Source: Gordionus sp. m RMFG-2023 (Eukaryota; Nematomorpha; Gordioida; Chordodea; Parachordodidae). From it: a stretch of 64,000 bases of DNA. The notes under the pieces were generated by a model. It ran no database searches and was not told the origin of the DNA. It was given only the letters and a program-made list of their open reading frames with translations. Below are positions 1-11,559 of the stretch, piece after piece; position 1 is the first letter of the stretch; each line of letters begins with the position of its first letter. The position numbers and the translations under genes are program-made. The DNA is taken from contig NC_088775.1 of assembly GCF_954871325.1 (NCBI RefSeq), positions 15,291,561 to 15,355,560 on the forward strand, read 5' to 3'.

Positions 1-244
1 ATAGATTTTTATCTGAGTGAACCAAGAGCAAAGAGTGATCCCGTTAATGTGGTGGAAGGCAAATGCATATCGGATCCCCATACTCTCGAAAATGGCAAGG
101 GATTATCTATCTATACAAGGAACATCAACTGCTTGTGAAAGGCTTTTCTCAGTTGGAACTAATTTATTGTCAAAAAACCGCATGTCATATAAGGAAGAAA
201 ATATAAGAAAAACTCTTTGCCTTAAAAATTGGCTTAAATTATAA
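1..244 (+). CDS. hAT transposase, C-terminal dimerisation region (partial)
   Basis: The reading frame runs from near the window edge to a stop at 244. It shows the hAT C-terminal signature: a WWKAN block, then IPILSKMARDYLSIQ, then ACERLFS and KNRMS, ending in a leucine/lysine-rich tail. In the hAT superfamily this is the dimerisation region at the end of the transposase. The rest of the protein lies before the window, and the apparent start at 17 is only the first in-frame Met. The fragment is the 3' end of an element whose right terminus probably lies near 559. I cannot tell whether the element is active. Confidence 0.85.
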
Positions 245-399
245 ATTCAATTAATAATATATATTTTAATTTTGTTTATAACTTGATTATATATTATTTA
301 TTATCAGATTATTGATTACATATTATTATAATTTTTTCTGATTAAAATCAAATTTGTAATAAAAAAATTTGTCAATATATTTGAGTATGATTTATTTTA

Positions 400-559
400 T
401 TAAAAAAATTAATTCGAATTATTCGAAATATTCGAATCGAATACAAATAGTAGATTTTATTATTCGTACGAATTCAAATAATAAATTATTCGATTCGTTT
501 AAACGAATCGAATATGAATAATGCCCTATTCGATTCGAATTCGTTTTTGAATAGGCCTA
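400..559. repeat. Subterminal TTCGAAT repeats and probable right end of the hAT element
   Basis: Many copies of the self-complementary words ATTCGAAT and ATTCGATTCG lie here, and the stretch ends in an AATAGGCCTATT palindrome. Short palindromic subterminal repeats are typical of hAT ends, where transposase binds. The left end is outside the window, so the terminal repeat cannot be paired. Confidence 0.5.
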
Positions 560-1936
560 TTGTATCCTTTAAGAATTTCATACTCGCATATTAAACACTT
601 GTTACATTTATTATCACACTCTGATTTGTTATCATATTGTAATATTCCATCTTCTTCATTTGACTACTCACTTGTACATGCGATATCATCGTCCGTTTCA
701 TTTATTCTGCTATCAAATCTTTGAATACACTGGCAAATGAACATAATTCGTTATGAAATTTAACACTTAATATATATGCCAATTGTGCTAGTTTTCCAAG
801 GCTTCATAAATATCTTTACTATTTATTTCATCAAAATGTTTTGGTTGCAAATATTGCACATTCAAGATAAGCTCTCAATTCGCAGAAAGTAGTACGACAA
901 GCTGTTTATAATTTGTTCAATTATTAGGACTAAATAGTTCGAACCTATAAAGGTCAATCGATTCTTGAGGACGTTTATCTTGGCATTTGTCACTATATAT
1001 TCTCTTCGCTCGTCCAATTCGATCTTTTTCCAGAGCATTTTGTACGTAGATACCCTCCGCGAGCTATAAATATGAAAATGTTTCATTTAAATTAGCAGCC
1101 ATTTTATTGCTTTATTTTGAATCGATATAATGATACAGAAGATTTAGCATCTTCTTTCATTTTCCATCCTGACAAAGTACCTAATTTTTCAGTTTGAAGA
1201 TATGACAGTGGCCCCATTATTTAAAAAATTTCCAAATATATTATAGCTGTACTTAGCGTCTTAAATTTACATAAATTATCAAGTTTTTATCTCAATATAT
1301 TTATTATCTATTATAAATTGAAGTGCCTTTATCGTTATTGGGAGCAAGCTCTCTTTACCATATATCCATCTAAGGGCTTTTTCACGTGCCCACCACCTTA
1401 TCTCACCTATATTTGCAGCCTTCTCAACTTATTTTGGCCAGATGAATTATTCTGTTTCATCCAAGCATCCATCCTTTTATCTGATTCACCGACCTGGATT
1501 TTATTTGATTACAATGAATTAAGAACAAGAAATGTTGGCAATATTATTTCTACAATAAAGCAATGTATAAAAATATAATATAATAAATTAATCAAAACTT
1601 AGCTCACTCTACTCAAACGGAAGCGTTTTCACTTCATTTGAAAAAAAACAAAGAAAAGAACGTGGTAATGATGTGTAGCGTCAAGCGACGTTATTGATAT
1701 ATTATGCATTAAAATATAGTAAACGACATGAAAATTCTCAAAGAATGTGATATTCAAATCATAAAAATATCATTAAAAATAAATAAATGATAAGAGAAAA
1801 TAATGTGAACATAATAATAATTTTTTTCTAATCGGCCTCTATTTTGATATTTTTTTCTGATCGGCCTCAAAAATCGACATTTCTCGCGGCCTCGTGGGCA
1901 AAATGCCCACCGGGTCTTATGGCCAGTCCGCCCCTG
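560..1936. mobile_element. Decayed DNA-transposon stretch ending in a hAT-like terminus
   Basis: No intact gene is visible. The stretch ends at 1921-1936 with GGCCAGTCCGCCCCTG, the reverse complement of CAGGGGCGGACTGGCC. That resembles a hAT-type terminal repeat found in many animals. A GC-rich subterminal part (GCCCACCGGGTCTTATGG) precedes it in otherwise AT-rich DNA. Short open frames at 862-1086 (-) and 1318-1578 (+) show no family I recognise. I found no matching left terminus, so this is likely a remnant. Confidence 0.45.
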
Positions 1937-2290
1937 GCTGAGCCCATTTTTTTAAAAAAATCGGGTTGGTTCGGGCTGGGTCGGGGGTAATATTTTTAAG
2001 AAAATTCGGGCCGGGTCGGGTCAGGCTGTATAAATATATCTAAATTCATCAATTTTATGTTGAATTTTTTATGTAAAACAAAAATATTTGATTTATTTAT
2101 AGAAACTGACCCCGTATAACATATATCGTTTATTTTGAGTAATTATAAATATTAATTTCTATATTTAAATAAATTCGGGCCGGGCTGGCAAAACCTTTTT
2201 AAAAAATTTCGGGTTCTGACAGGGCCGGGTAAAACTTTTTATAAAAATATTTGGCCGGGCTTAAAAAATTAGGCCCGATGCATATCACTA
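1937..2290 (+). repeat. GC-rich hAT-type MITE, copy 1 (left end truncated)
   Basis: This aligns in direct orientation with the complete copy at 49179-49528. Both share CGGGCCGGG-rich ends around an AT-rich core that contains TATTTGATTT and TTTATTTTGAGTAATT. The right end, GATGCATATCACTA, matches GATGCAGATCACTA in the other copy. The left terminal repeat is missing because the element abuts the transposon end at 1936. It has no coding capacity. Confidence 0.8.
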
Positions 2291-3377
2291 GTTTGAACAA
2301 CAGTTATTTCTCTCCCATTTCATACTTGCAACTCATCATAGAATGGAAATTGAACCACTAAATATCTGATTTGCCACAAAAATACTTCTCGAATAATGGG
2401 TGCCAGGAGAAGAAGGAATTAATAACACAATTATAAAATGCTTGGGTTATTAGCTTGTGCCTAAAAGAATATTTCCATCTTTCGATTCGATTATATATAA
2501 AATTAAAAATAGAATGAGAATAGAGAAAACTGGAAAATATTCTTTTTTCATAGAATTAGAAAATGCCAAGAAATTTAATTATAATAGAGGTTGCCTTTTA
2601 GTTAAATTAAAAAGTTTATTTTACAATATTTAATGTACAGCTTATGAGATATTATTCAATCTATAAAAATTCTTTGATTAATTTAAAAGCTTGAGCAAAT
2701 TTTTCACATTCGTGTTAATATAAGCTGGATAGATTGAGTTTACCTATATGATTTTGAAATTTTGATGTCAATAATGCTTAATTATCTTCTCGGTTTTGCT
2801 AAAAGCTTTATTTAAAGTATCGGGCTATCACAAAAATTCTGGGTCTAGAGAATTCCTAGAATTTAATTTAAATTTTTTTTTTGCTTCATACTAATTATAT
2901 TCTAATTAAATATACTAAAGGTGAATGGGGGGGGGGGGGGTATTAAATTTAGTTTTGTAAATAATTTAATTTGATTAATTAAATTTTATTGTAAAAGAAT
3001 TAATTTTTAAAAATAGACATTTAAAATTAATATTAGTTGCAAAATTTCATCATCCATTTACGTAAATACTTTATACATTGATTAAAATTTTATTAAAAAA
3101 TAAAATAGTATAGTTACTTTTAGACATCATTTTTTTCAAAAAAAAAGGATAAATGGGAATGATTGCGCGTATGATTTTATGTACATATTTATATATAAAT
3201 ATATCTATTAATTTTTAATTAAAATAATATTTAAAATATTTTTTATAATTAATTCTAAATAATATAATAAGATAGAGTAATAATTTAAGCGAAGGCCCAA
3301 ATCTACATTTATTTTTTTATAAACGATAAATAACGATTTTTAAAATTTATTACGAATACAACGCGCTCTTCGAAATC
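2291..3377. other. Intergenic, AT-rich, no gene seen
   Basis: About 1.1 kb between the MITE and the GPCR gene. It contains a run of about 14 G at 2927-2940 and scattered A/T tracts. I see no coding segment, RNA gene or repeat terminus. The GPCR promoter presumably lies in its right part, but no element can be assigned with confidence. Confidence 0.6.
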
Positions 3378-4733
3378 ATGTTTTTTGGAAATTTTAATAA
3401 CTATACAGATATTTTGTACACGGTAGATATATCCTTGAAAATTTACCACTTTTTATTACCATTTATAAGCGTCATTGGTTTGATATTCGATATATTGATT
3501 CTCCGGATTACAAATGGTAAAAATGGGAAGAAATGTGGAGGAACAACCTTTTTTGGCATAACAATCTCCTTTTTAAAGGAAGAAAAAAACGATTTTTCCC
3601 ATCAACTTTACTTTATATTGAGAAGGATTGTAGCAGCGGACATGGGCGCCAACATTTGTCTCATGGTTGAAGCGTTAGATTTTATTCTTCAGGACAGATT
3701 CGAATCGGTGTTTAATCACAAAGTACCATGGATATTTTATATCATTCATATAAATTTTTATCTGCTCGAATGCTTCCTAAAGACTTCCTTATTCTTTACA
3801 CTGTTACTATCTTTAAATCTGAATATCATCTTAACAAGTCCCTTATTGTATAAATCGTTAATGACTAAAAGACGTATAAATTATATAACACTCGCTATTT
3901 TCTCCTGGTCACTGGTCTTAAACATACCTAGTCTCTTCCTAGTGCACGTTTTAACTTTATCTCTTAAAAATTATAACGGGTATTTTATGGGAGCCGAAAA
4001 TTTAAGTTTAACATTGGCTACCAGTGCACCACAAACTGCTAATAATAACATCATAAATGTCTATTATTCTGACATTATATCTTTTGAGAATGTCAACAAA
4101 GAACCTTGGTTTTTGCGCTGGAACAAATGTCGGGAAATGGGTATGACTATTTTGCCACTCATATCTATAATGATATCCTACATGTACGCGGTCTATAAAG
4201 TCAGAGAGAATTTTGCTAATAAAAGGTTGATGTTGAAAAAACGATTGATAGCTATGAAAAACAATCATATTACAAAAAATCTGGTATATCGAATATCTCT
4301 TTTTTCTAACAATCAAGTATATGATATGGTGAGGTGTCAAGATGCTCCTTCATTTGGTGTTTATAGATCTCGAAACTCTTCCTATTTTGCAAGGAAAAAC
4401 AACTTTAGTACACGTCAAACGAATTATATAAGTCTAAAAAATAATAATTATACCATAATCTGCAATAAACAATCTAATAAAGCCAAAATCAGGTCACACA
4501 TAATTGTATGTTTGAGCATTCTGATAGTAAATGTTGTGTTATTAGTTCCGCAAACAATATTGAATTGGTTAAAATTGAACGGTAAACTTGATAATTTCTC
4601 GACTTCGATGACTTTGAGATATGTCGCCTGTATCAAATTATTTGAGATTATGAAGAATTCAGTTAGTTTGTTCAATTTCTTAATATTGCTATTTAACAAT
4701 AAAAAATTCAGGCGGATCATATTTCGATTTTAA
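3378..4733 (+). CDS. Class A (rhodopsin-like) G protein-coupled receptor, intronless, peptide-receptor type
   Basis: A 451-residue single-exon frame with seven hydrophobic segments. TM1 is near residues 24-46 (FLLPFISVIGLIFDILILRI) and TM2 near 75-100. TM3 is near 120-148, TM4 near 163-188, and TM5 near 253-275. TM6 is near 372-395 and TM7 near 415-440. TM7 has NSVSLFNFLILLF in place of the NPxxY motif, followed by KKFRRI, like the helix-8 start of FMRFamide-type invertebrate receptors. The DRY motif after TM3 is not recognisable (LNLNIIL there). Intracellular loop 3, about residues 278-370, is long, basic and rich in Asn and Ser. The ligand is unknown. The first ATG is used because TM1 follows with a normal short outside N-terminus. 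It could be a divergent or decaying receptor, but a 1.35 kb open frame in AT-rich DNA argues for selection. Confidence 0.72.
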   Translation: MFFGNFNNYTDILYTVDISLKIYHFLLPFISVIGLIFDILILRITNGKNGKKCGGTTFFGITISFLKEEKNDFSHQLYFILRRIVAADMGANICLMVEALDFILQDRFESVFNHKVPWIFYIIHINFYLLECFLKTSLFFTLLLSLNLNIILTSPLLYKSLMTKRRINYITLAIFSWSLVLNIPSLFLVHVLTLSLKNYNGYFMGAENLSLTLATSAPQTANNNIINVYYSDIISFENVNKEPWFLRWNKCREMGMTILPLISIMISYMYAVYKVRENFANKRLMLKKRLIAMKNNHITKNLVYRISLFSNNQVYDMVRCQDAPSFGVYRSRNSSYFARKNNFSTRQTNYISLKNNNYTIICNKQSNKAKIRSHIIVCLSILIVNVVLLVPQTILNWLKLNGKLDNFSTSMTLRYVACIKLFEIMKNSVSLFNFLILLFNNKKFRRIIFRF

Positions 4734-5202
4734 ATAAATACAACTTATTATTTACTCATTCTCTCTACTTATAAATGAAGGAATGTCTATGTTTTTTAAA
4801 TTTTGTATAATTTATTTGATATAATAATGAATATTTTTTTACACAAATTTTTTTATATAATATTTTTATAAATATGGCTTTTTTTAACGTTTGCTGAAGA
4901 TATTTTTTCAAAATCATTTTTTTAAAAAATTCTAGTTAAAATATATATTTCATATTATTTGTTGATTGGGGTGGAAGAGGAGCATTAAATTTTAATGCCC
5001 ATAAAATCTATTTATATTTAGACATCATAAATGATATTCTATCTTGTAACACCAAATTTGATTTAACATAATATACTTATAATAATTTTTATGCAAATGT
5101 CATATAATATTTTATTTTATATTGAACGAGTTTTTCTATTTTCCAAAAATAAAAAAATTATAACAAAGAATTAAATATTATTATAATTAAATTATATGCT
5201 AC
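4734..5202. other. GPCR 3' flank, AT-rich, no gene seen
   Basis: The GPCR stop codon overlaps an AATAAA-like sequence (TAAATAAATAC), a possible poly(A) signal. The rest is AT-rich, with no coding segment. It ends in the 8 bp target-site copy tatgctac (5195-5202) of the following hAT element. Confidence 0.5.
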
Positions 5203-5573
5203 CAGGAATCCAAACCAAACCATTAAACCACTAAAAACCGGTATTTTTTATCCAACCTAAACCGCTAAAAAATTTCTAGCCGAACCTGAGCCGAACCGCT
5301 AAAATGCCTATGAACCGGTTCGATTCTTATAATTATATGCTTATAAAATAATGTGTAAGTTATTACTAGTATATTGCAAAAATTTTAATTATATTCGAAT
5401 TGTTGATAAGTGTCAGTCATAATTTTTATAAACTTTTGTATATTGCCATTTTACAACATTTTTTAAATATTTTAAGCTTATAAATTTATGCCTAGAGAAA
5501 AATTAATTCTAATATATAAATTATTTACATATAATATTATAAATGACACATCAAATCTGATATCGTACTGGCA

Positions 5574-5759
5574 GTGCCGGGTACCCAAGTTAGTGAGGAA
5601 AGATGTTTTTCAACAATTAAATTTATATTATCTCCTTATAGATGTAATTTGAGTGAGACGAATTTTGAAAATATATTAATTGTGCGACTTAATAAAAAAA
5701 TTTTAAGTAATTGTTCCATATTAAAATTAATCATTGATATTTATTTGTTATATTTATAA
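5574..5759 (+). pseudogene. hAT transposase C-terminal fragment
   Basis: The frame begins with PGTQVSEERCFSTIKFILSP and continues with RCNLSETNFENILIVRLNK. This is the hAT dimerisation motif of the PATQVSVERxFSxxKFI type. The DDE core and N-terminal zinc finger are absent, so the remnant cannot move the element by itself. It lies between the ends of the hAT element at 5203-7232, in the same orientation. Confidence 0.8.
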
Positions 5760-5805
5760 ATTAAATATTATTTTATAATGTGCAATTAATAAAAAAGAAG
5801 GTTAT

Positions 5806-7022
5806 ATGCATAGGCGTAGCCAGGGGGGGGGGGGGGTAAGGGGAAATTTTCCTCCCCTTCAGAAATTTATCACTTTTTATGAATATATTTTAAGCTAATA
5901 AAAAATATCCCCCTTAGTCCTTTCCCCACTCCCTGACCCTCAAAAATGTATGCATATATCTTTAACAATAATTTGAAAGAAAGCATGTAAAAGTTGATAT
6001 TTTTTTTATAAAACTGTTCATCATAATTTATACATTTTTGGAAAAAAAGCATTTTTATACATTAAAAGTGAACCAAAAATGTTTTTTTAAGAAATGGAAA
6101 TAAGCCAAAGATACGTCTTAAGACAAAAGTGAAATGTATTATAATTATTTATAATATAGATCCATAAAATTACTAAATAATATAATATTAATATATCAAA
6201 TATAATTTTTTATAAAGTGAGTAATTTTAATTTATTTATCTTAATAAAAGTAAAATATAATTATAAAACTGTTGATAAAATGGAATCATAAATTAAATAA
6301 AAAATTAAAGCACAATACAAATAGTGGAATATTATATGTCGTAGATTTACAGTAATTTTATCAATTATCATATGACAATCAAGTAATTTTTACCAATATA
6401 GCGAATTATATATTTTACAGAAAACGTTAAAATATTGATAAGGACATCAGAAAAATGTCTTTTAAAGACATTGTGGGATGAATAATATGAAAATTTTATC
6501 ATTTTTTATTTATAATAAATAGATGGCGTTTAATTGAATGCAAATTGTTGCTATATTTATTATCAAGAGCATTGATTAGTAAAATTTGTTAAAATATTAG
6601 CTGTAATATATTCTCTAACTGTCAAATATGTCTGTAAAAGTGGAATTTTACCTAGTATTTTGTTACCAATTCTATATAATAGAGGAACATCAACTATATG
6701 TCTACTTACTTTTAATAAATAATTTCTTATATGTGTTTGGAGTAAATTATTACCATGCTTTTATATTAATGTATATACAAGTAATTTATTATATTTTATA
6801 TTAACTAATAAAAATATATTTCATATTTGTTCCAGGCTTATTTTTTTTTATTAAAATTAACCTCCTATCTTGTAAAAATCTTATGACTATATATAAACTA
6901 AGGTAACCCGGTCGAAGGCCGGGCAAAAGCGGGCCTAGTGCCCGCCCAAAATAGGTCTGGGAGCGAAGCCCCCAGTAATTTTTAATTCCCTTCCTTAGGA
7001 AAATCCTGGCTAGGCCTATAGT
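5806..7022. mobile_element. Nested DNA element with ATAGGCGTAGCCAGG ends
   Basis: The left end CATAGGCGTAGCCAGG, followed by a G tract, mirrors the right end CCTGGCTAGGCCTATAG as an imperfect inverted repeat. Flanks are similar (ttatatg and ttttatg), a possible degraded duplication. The same end type recurs at 61101 (CATTGGCGTACGCAG). No transposase is visible. A GC-rich hairpin-forming part (CCCGGTCGAAGGCCGGG and neighbours, 6907-6985) lies near its right end. Confidence 0.5.
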
Positions 7023-7240
7023 TTTATGTATGTGTTTTTTATTTTAATTATGAAATAAAAAAAATTTTTCACTATACATAATTCGAATGTAGGTTGAATA
7101 TAAAAGCGTTCAAACCGGTTTTCAGAGGTTCGAACCTAACCGATATTTTTATTTTTTGCGAACTGATCCTAAACCTTGAACCTTTATTTTTATCCGAACC
7201 TGAACCGATATTCGTTTCGGTTTGGATCCCTGTATGCTAT

Positions 7241-7819
7241 TAAATAAAGTTTCTCGTTATTTTTTATGATTTTTAATCAAATCCTACATTTTAAACAGTT
7301 TAATTTTACTATAAAATGAATTGTAATTATAATACTCTAAAAAAATACAATTACATGCAATTAGTACTAGTGTTGTTAAATTACCTAACTTTGACAATTT
7401 CTATTGTGGTTTAGTCAATAGACACTGGTTGTAAAATAATAAGAAGACATATAGACCAAATAAAAAAAGATCATGCGAGACAATAACGGTGAACGAACCG
7501 ATAAGAAATTTTGGAGGGGAAAGAGGTGAAAGACCTGTAAGAGCAAAACGTTTACCGAGTCATTTCAAAGACTATGTATTGAATGTCAAGGAATACAAAA
7601 TTATTTGGAAAAAAAAATTATAAACAACACGCGATTTAATAAAATTAAAAAATGTAATAAAAAAAAATATAAAAATTAAAAAAAAATATATAAAAATTTA
7701 AAAAAATATATATAAAAAAATAAAATTATCATTCTATCATTCTATGGACCATTCGATTTGATTCTTATTATAATTATTCTACTACAATTCATTAAATGAT
7801 AATGATAACGAACAAAGAG
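7241..7819. other. AT-rich spacer with A-rich tract
   Basis: No gene is seen. The stretch at 7615-7730 is nearly pure A with a few T (AAAAATATA words). It separates the hAT element from the retroelement fossil. Confidence 0.5.
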
Positions 7820-8130
7820 ACGAACATAAAAACGAACAAAGATATGAACAAGAAGACGTATGATGAGACGTTGAAATGATGATGATGAATAGGACAGAAA
7901 CAAGAGAAACTGGGATAGCAAAGAATTACTCAGAGAGAGAGTTAAGATAGTTAAAGGCGATCAAATTCAATTTATTATGTTTAAATTTTTCTTATTCTAA
8001 TGTTACTATGTAAATGTTTTCAATTACTTTAAAACTATATATACATGTCTTTTTTTATATATTTTACATATACATTTTATTTTTGATTGAAATTGAAATA
8101 TAACTTTTACACAAAATGAAATATAATTTT
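7820..8130 (-). repeat. LTR-like segment, inverted copy A
   Basis: This reads as the reverse complement of 8285-8600 over about 300 bp. Shared features are the (GAT)-rich part, the GAGAGAGA run, AATTACTTTAAAACTATATATAC and TAACTTTTACACAAAATG. A head-to-head pair of LTR-like segments is not a normal LTR arrangement. It points to an inversion or a foldback event after insertion. Confidence 0.7.
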
Positions 8131-8284
8131 TATACAAAATGTCACAAACACGTAATGTTGTTGTCATTATCATTAAAATCTTCGGTCATGTTATTTACGC
8201 TTATGTTTAACAAGTCAAAATCTTTGTTTTCTGCTTTATCACTTTTAAATTCATGAACTCCTTCTATGTTTACTGTATTAATCT

Positions 8285-8600
8285 TGTTGCCATATTCAAA
8301 ATTATATTTCATTTTGTGTAAAAGTTATATTTCAATCAATCATAAATAAAATGTATATGTATCGTATATAAAAAAAGACAAGTATATATAGTTTTAAAGT
8401 AATTGAAAACATTTACATAGTAACATTAAAATAAGAAAAATTTTAACATGATAAATTAGATTTGATCGCCTTTAACTATCTTAACATCTCTCTCTCTGAG
8501 TAATTCTTTGCTATCCCAGTTTCTCTTGTTTGTGCCCTATTCATCATCATCATCTCAACTTCTCATCATACGTCTTCTTGTTCATATCTTTGTTCGTTTT
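8285..8600 (+). repeat. LTR-like segment, inverted copy B, next to the integrase side
   Basis: Partner of the inverted copy at 7820-8130. It lies just beyond the 3' side of the minus-strand pol remnants, where an LTR would be expected. It differs from its partner by a few percent, judged by eye. Confidence 0.65.
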
Positions 8601-8729
8601 TCTTTATTAATCACTAGTTTCAATAGATCCCATTTTATCTTTGTATCATGTGAAAATAATAGTTTAATCGGTGCTATACCTGTTGAGCTGTTCGGAGTAT
8701 TACGATAATTAAATAAAAACCTTTCTAGA

Positions 8730-9350
8730 GCTATGTGTCTAAATTGGTGTTCTCTCTTTCTATGTTTCTCTTCATACTCATTTTGAAGATACCCCCCATC
8801 CTTTCCACCTGACCGTTAGACTGCTGATGGTAAGCGGCGGTTAGGGTGTGTTTGATTCCGTGATCTTTGCAAAATATATCGAACGAGTGACTCGTAAAGT
8901 TAGTACCGTTATCCGTTACTATTTCTTCCGGTATTCCAAATATACTGATTGTTTTCATAAGTTCTTTTAAAGTGATGTCTGTTGTGATAGATTTGACTGG
9001 AGTTATTATTGGGAATTTACTGTATGCATCTATTATTATTAACCATTTGATAAAAAGGCCCCGTATAGTCTATATGTATTCTTTCAAAAGGTTTAGAAGT
9101 AGTAACCCATGGATGTTGAATGGAATTGGGATTCGATGCCCAAATATTATATAATTCACAATTTTTTACTTCAGATACCGTGTTCATACCTGGCCAATAC
9201 ATATAATCCTTAGCTAATGCTTTGGTCTTTCCAGCGCCTAAGTTTCCGATGTTTAATTCCTTCAACATAGTTTTTCTCATGCCTGCAGGAATCACAATTT
9301 TGTTTTCTTTGAACAAACAATTATTTATAATACTTAATTCATTTTCCATG
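8730..9350 (-). pseudogene. Ty3/Gypsy integrase remnant
   Basis: The minus strand encodes an integrase core with VTDNGTNFTS and YHQQSNGQVER, carrying the second Asp and the Glu of the DDE triad. Upstream parts give AKDYMYWPGM and RIHIDYTGP, the zinc-binding end and the first Asp region. It is part of the fossil described above and is not a whole gene. Confidence 0.85.
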
Positions 9351-9599
9351 TTTTTGTATGATTTTTATACCATCACCTTTCCTTATGTCGTTAATAATAT
9401 CTAATATTTCTTTGTCTTTATATGTTTCCTCTAATACTTTATTAAAATTAATCGGAATATCCCATAAGTTGTTTTTTGTGTTGTCCGTGCTTATATTATC
9501 AATAGTTTCCTTATCTACACTGAGTGGTAATCTTGATAGACAGTCAGGAACTGTATTATATTTACCTGCTCTAAGAATTATTTTAAAATCATAAGCTCC

Positions 9600-10750
9600 C
9601 ATTGCTATATTCCACTTTTGTAAACGCATTGACATCGAAGTATTTTCTTTTAATCCTTTGGAAAAGATGTAAATCAAGGGTTTATGGTCGGTGATGATAA
9701 TAAACTTCGTACCTATTAGGTACTCTTAAAATCTTTTGATTGCAAATATTATGGCAAGAGCCTCTCTCTTGATATTTGTGTAGTTTATTTCTGCCTTTAA
9801 TAATGTTCTTGATGCAAAGGCTATAGGTTTTTCCTTTCCGTTGCTCTCTATATGAAAAAGTACTGCTCCAAGTCCACGTTTGGATGCGTCAGCAGCCTAT
9901 AGGTGAGCTTGGATTAAAATAATTTAATGTAGGAGGTTGACTGATTAATGTTTTTATTTCATTGAAACTTTTGGCATGTTTAGCTTCCCATTTCCATTTT
10001 TCTTTGACTATTTTGTATAGCATGTCTGCTAGGTCGGCAAAATTATTTAAAAATTTTCTGTAGTAACTTGCCATACCTAAAAATGTAGAAAGTTCATCAG
10101 ACGTTGGTTTTCATAAATACGCTCTTTGTGAAGTTTGGTGTGAGACCATATTTTATTATTCTTTCAAAAACTTTATTTATATTTTCTATATGTATTTCGT
10201 CATTTTTACCCGTTATTAAAAGATCGTCAATTTAAAATATTACATCTTCCATGTCTCCGAATATTTTATCCATAGTCTGCTGGAATAAAGCAGACGCAGT
10301 TTTGAGACCAAAGGGTAATCTGGTAAATCTGAAGTATCCTTTGTGTGTAGAAATGGTCAATATGTCCCTAGAGCTCTTATCTATGGGAATTTGCAAAAAT
10401 GCGCTTTTGAAGTCGATTTTGGTGAATTTGTTTCCTTTTGATAGTTTTGCTATTAAATCGTCTATTCTTGGTATGGGATATTTGAAATCTTCCAGCGCAG
10501 GATTGACTGTATCTTTAAAGTCAGCACATAACCTGAGACTTCCATCATCCTTGAAGACTGGAGTTAACGGACTAGTCCAACATACATCTTTTACGGGCTC
10601 TATTATTTTGTCCTGTATCCATCTGTTTAATTCTTTACCTACTATATCTATTCTGGAGTATGGTATTCTCCTCGGCGATATTATCTTTGGTACGGCATCT
10701 TGTTTTAAGCAAAGCTTGATATTGGTTTTGCAGATGGGTTTATCGGCCAT
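9600..10750 (-). pseudogene. Ty3/Gypsy reverse transcriptase and RNase H remnant
   Basis: The minus strand shows RT blocks: IQDKIIEPV, SPLTPVFKDDGSLRLCADF, then FTKIDFKSAFLQIPI and FTRLPFGLKTASALFQQTMD. RNase-H-side remnants follow (MASYYRKFLNNFADLA; KWNIAMGAYDFKI with DCLSRLP near its end). This domain order and these signatures are typical of Ty3/Gypsy pol. It is a fossil with several breaks. Confidence 0.87.
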
Positions 10751-10848
10751 TTTTAGTTTGTAATCAAGTATGAGTTTGGTAAGTTTATCATTACAATAAT
10801 CATCATCTATATTTCCTACAAATTTTTTTAAAATATTCTTGAAGTAAC

Positions 10849-11265
10849 TTAGCCAAGTTCTGCAAGTAATGGACTCTTATTGCTATTAACAACGATCGCT
10901 TGTAAATTTTTAGTTACTCCTTCGTAATTTACGCTGATTTGCGTCGTCCCTAATATTTTGATTTGATAGCCGTCATAGCCTTTTAATTTTAAATTCGATT
11001 TCTTCAATTCACTGACGCCTGCGCTCTTAGCTATCGAACTAGGTATTATTGAGAACCTGGAACCTGTGTCAACCTGCATGACCGTTGACAGGTTGTTCAA
11101 TTTCAAAGTTACTTTATACGCGTTGTTGTCATTATCATTAAAATCTTCGGTTATGTTATTTACGCTTATGTTTAACAAGTCAAAATCCTTGTTTTCTGCT
11201 TTATCACTTTTAAATTCATCAACTTCTTCGATGTTTACTGTATTAATCTTGTTGCCATATTCTAT
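10849..11265 (-). pseudogene. Retropepsin-like protease remnant
   Basis: The minus strand encodes NNLSTVMQVDTGSRFSIIPS, in which VDTGSRFSII corresponds to the aspartic protease D[ST]G active-site loop. KLKGYDGYQIKILGTTQI follows, as in the flap and beta-strand region of retroelement proteases. It lies upstream of RT in transcript order, as expected for Ty3/Gypsy. It is part of the broken element. Confidence 0.75.
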
Positions 11266-11559
11266 CTGATTTCTAGTATCGTTATTTCTGTTGTAATTGT
11301 AATGTGATCTATTATCATATGGTGATTTGTATTTTGGCTGTAATCTTTATTGTTTTGACTTTGCTGTGAATCATTATTATTGTAATATCTATATTGTTGC
11401 GTGTTATTATTGAACCTTTGATTGTACCTGTCAAAATTTCTTGCATTATTTCCATCATTAAACCTTTATTAAATTTTCTGTTGTCACTGTATTGATTGAA
11501 TCTGTGGTTGTTGTATTCATGTCTTGGGAAAATTTTTCGAAAATTATTGGAACTAGTAG

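Larger units (their letters stand above)
5203..7232 (+). mobile_element. hAT DNA transposon with 8 bp target-site duplication
   Basis: The left end CAGGAATCCAAACC mirrors the right end GGTTTGGATCCCTG as a terminal inverted repeat. It is flanked by 8 bp direct repeats, tatgctac at 5195-5202 and tatgctat at 7233-7240, with one mismatch. Subterminal CCGAACC/AACCGGTT motifs occur at both ends (5218-5320 and 7085-7225). Only a short transposase C-terminus is left (5574-5759). A second element seems nested at about 5806-7022. An 8 bp duplication plus CAGGG-type ends is diagnostic of hAT. Confidence 0.87.

Noticed and set aside
4008-4720. Minus-strand open frames opposite the GPCR
   Set aside because: They are shadows of the GPCR coding strand and have no family signature.
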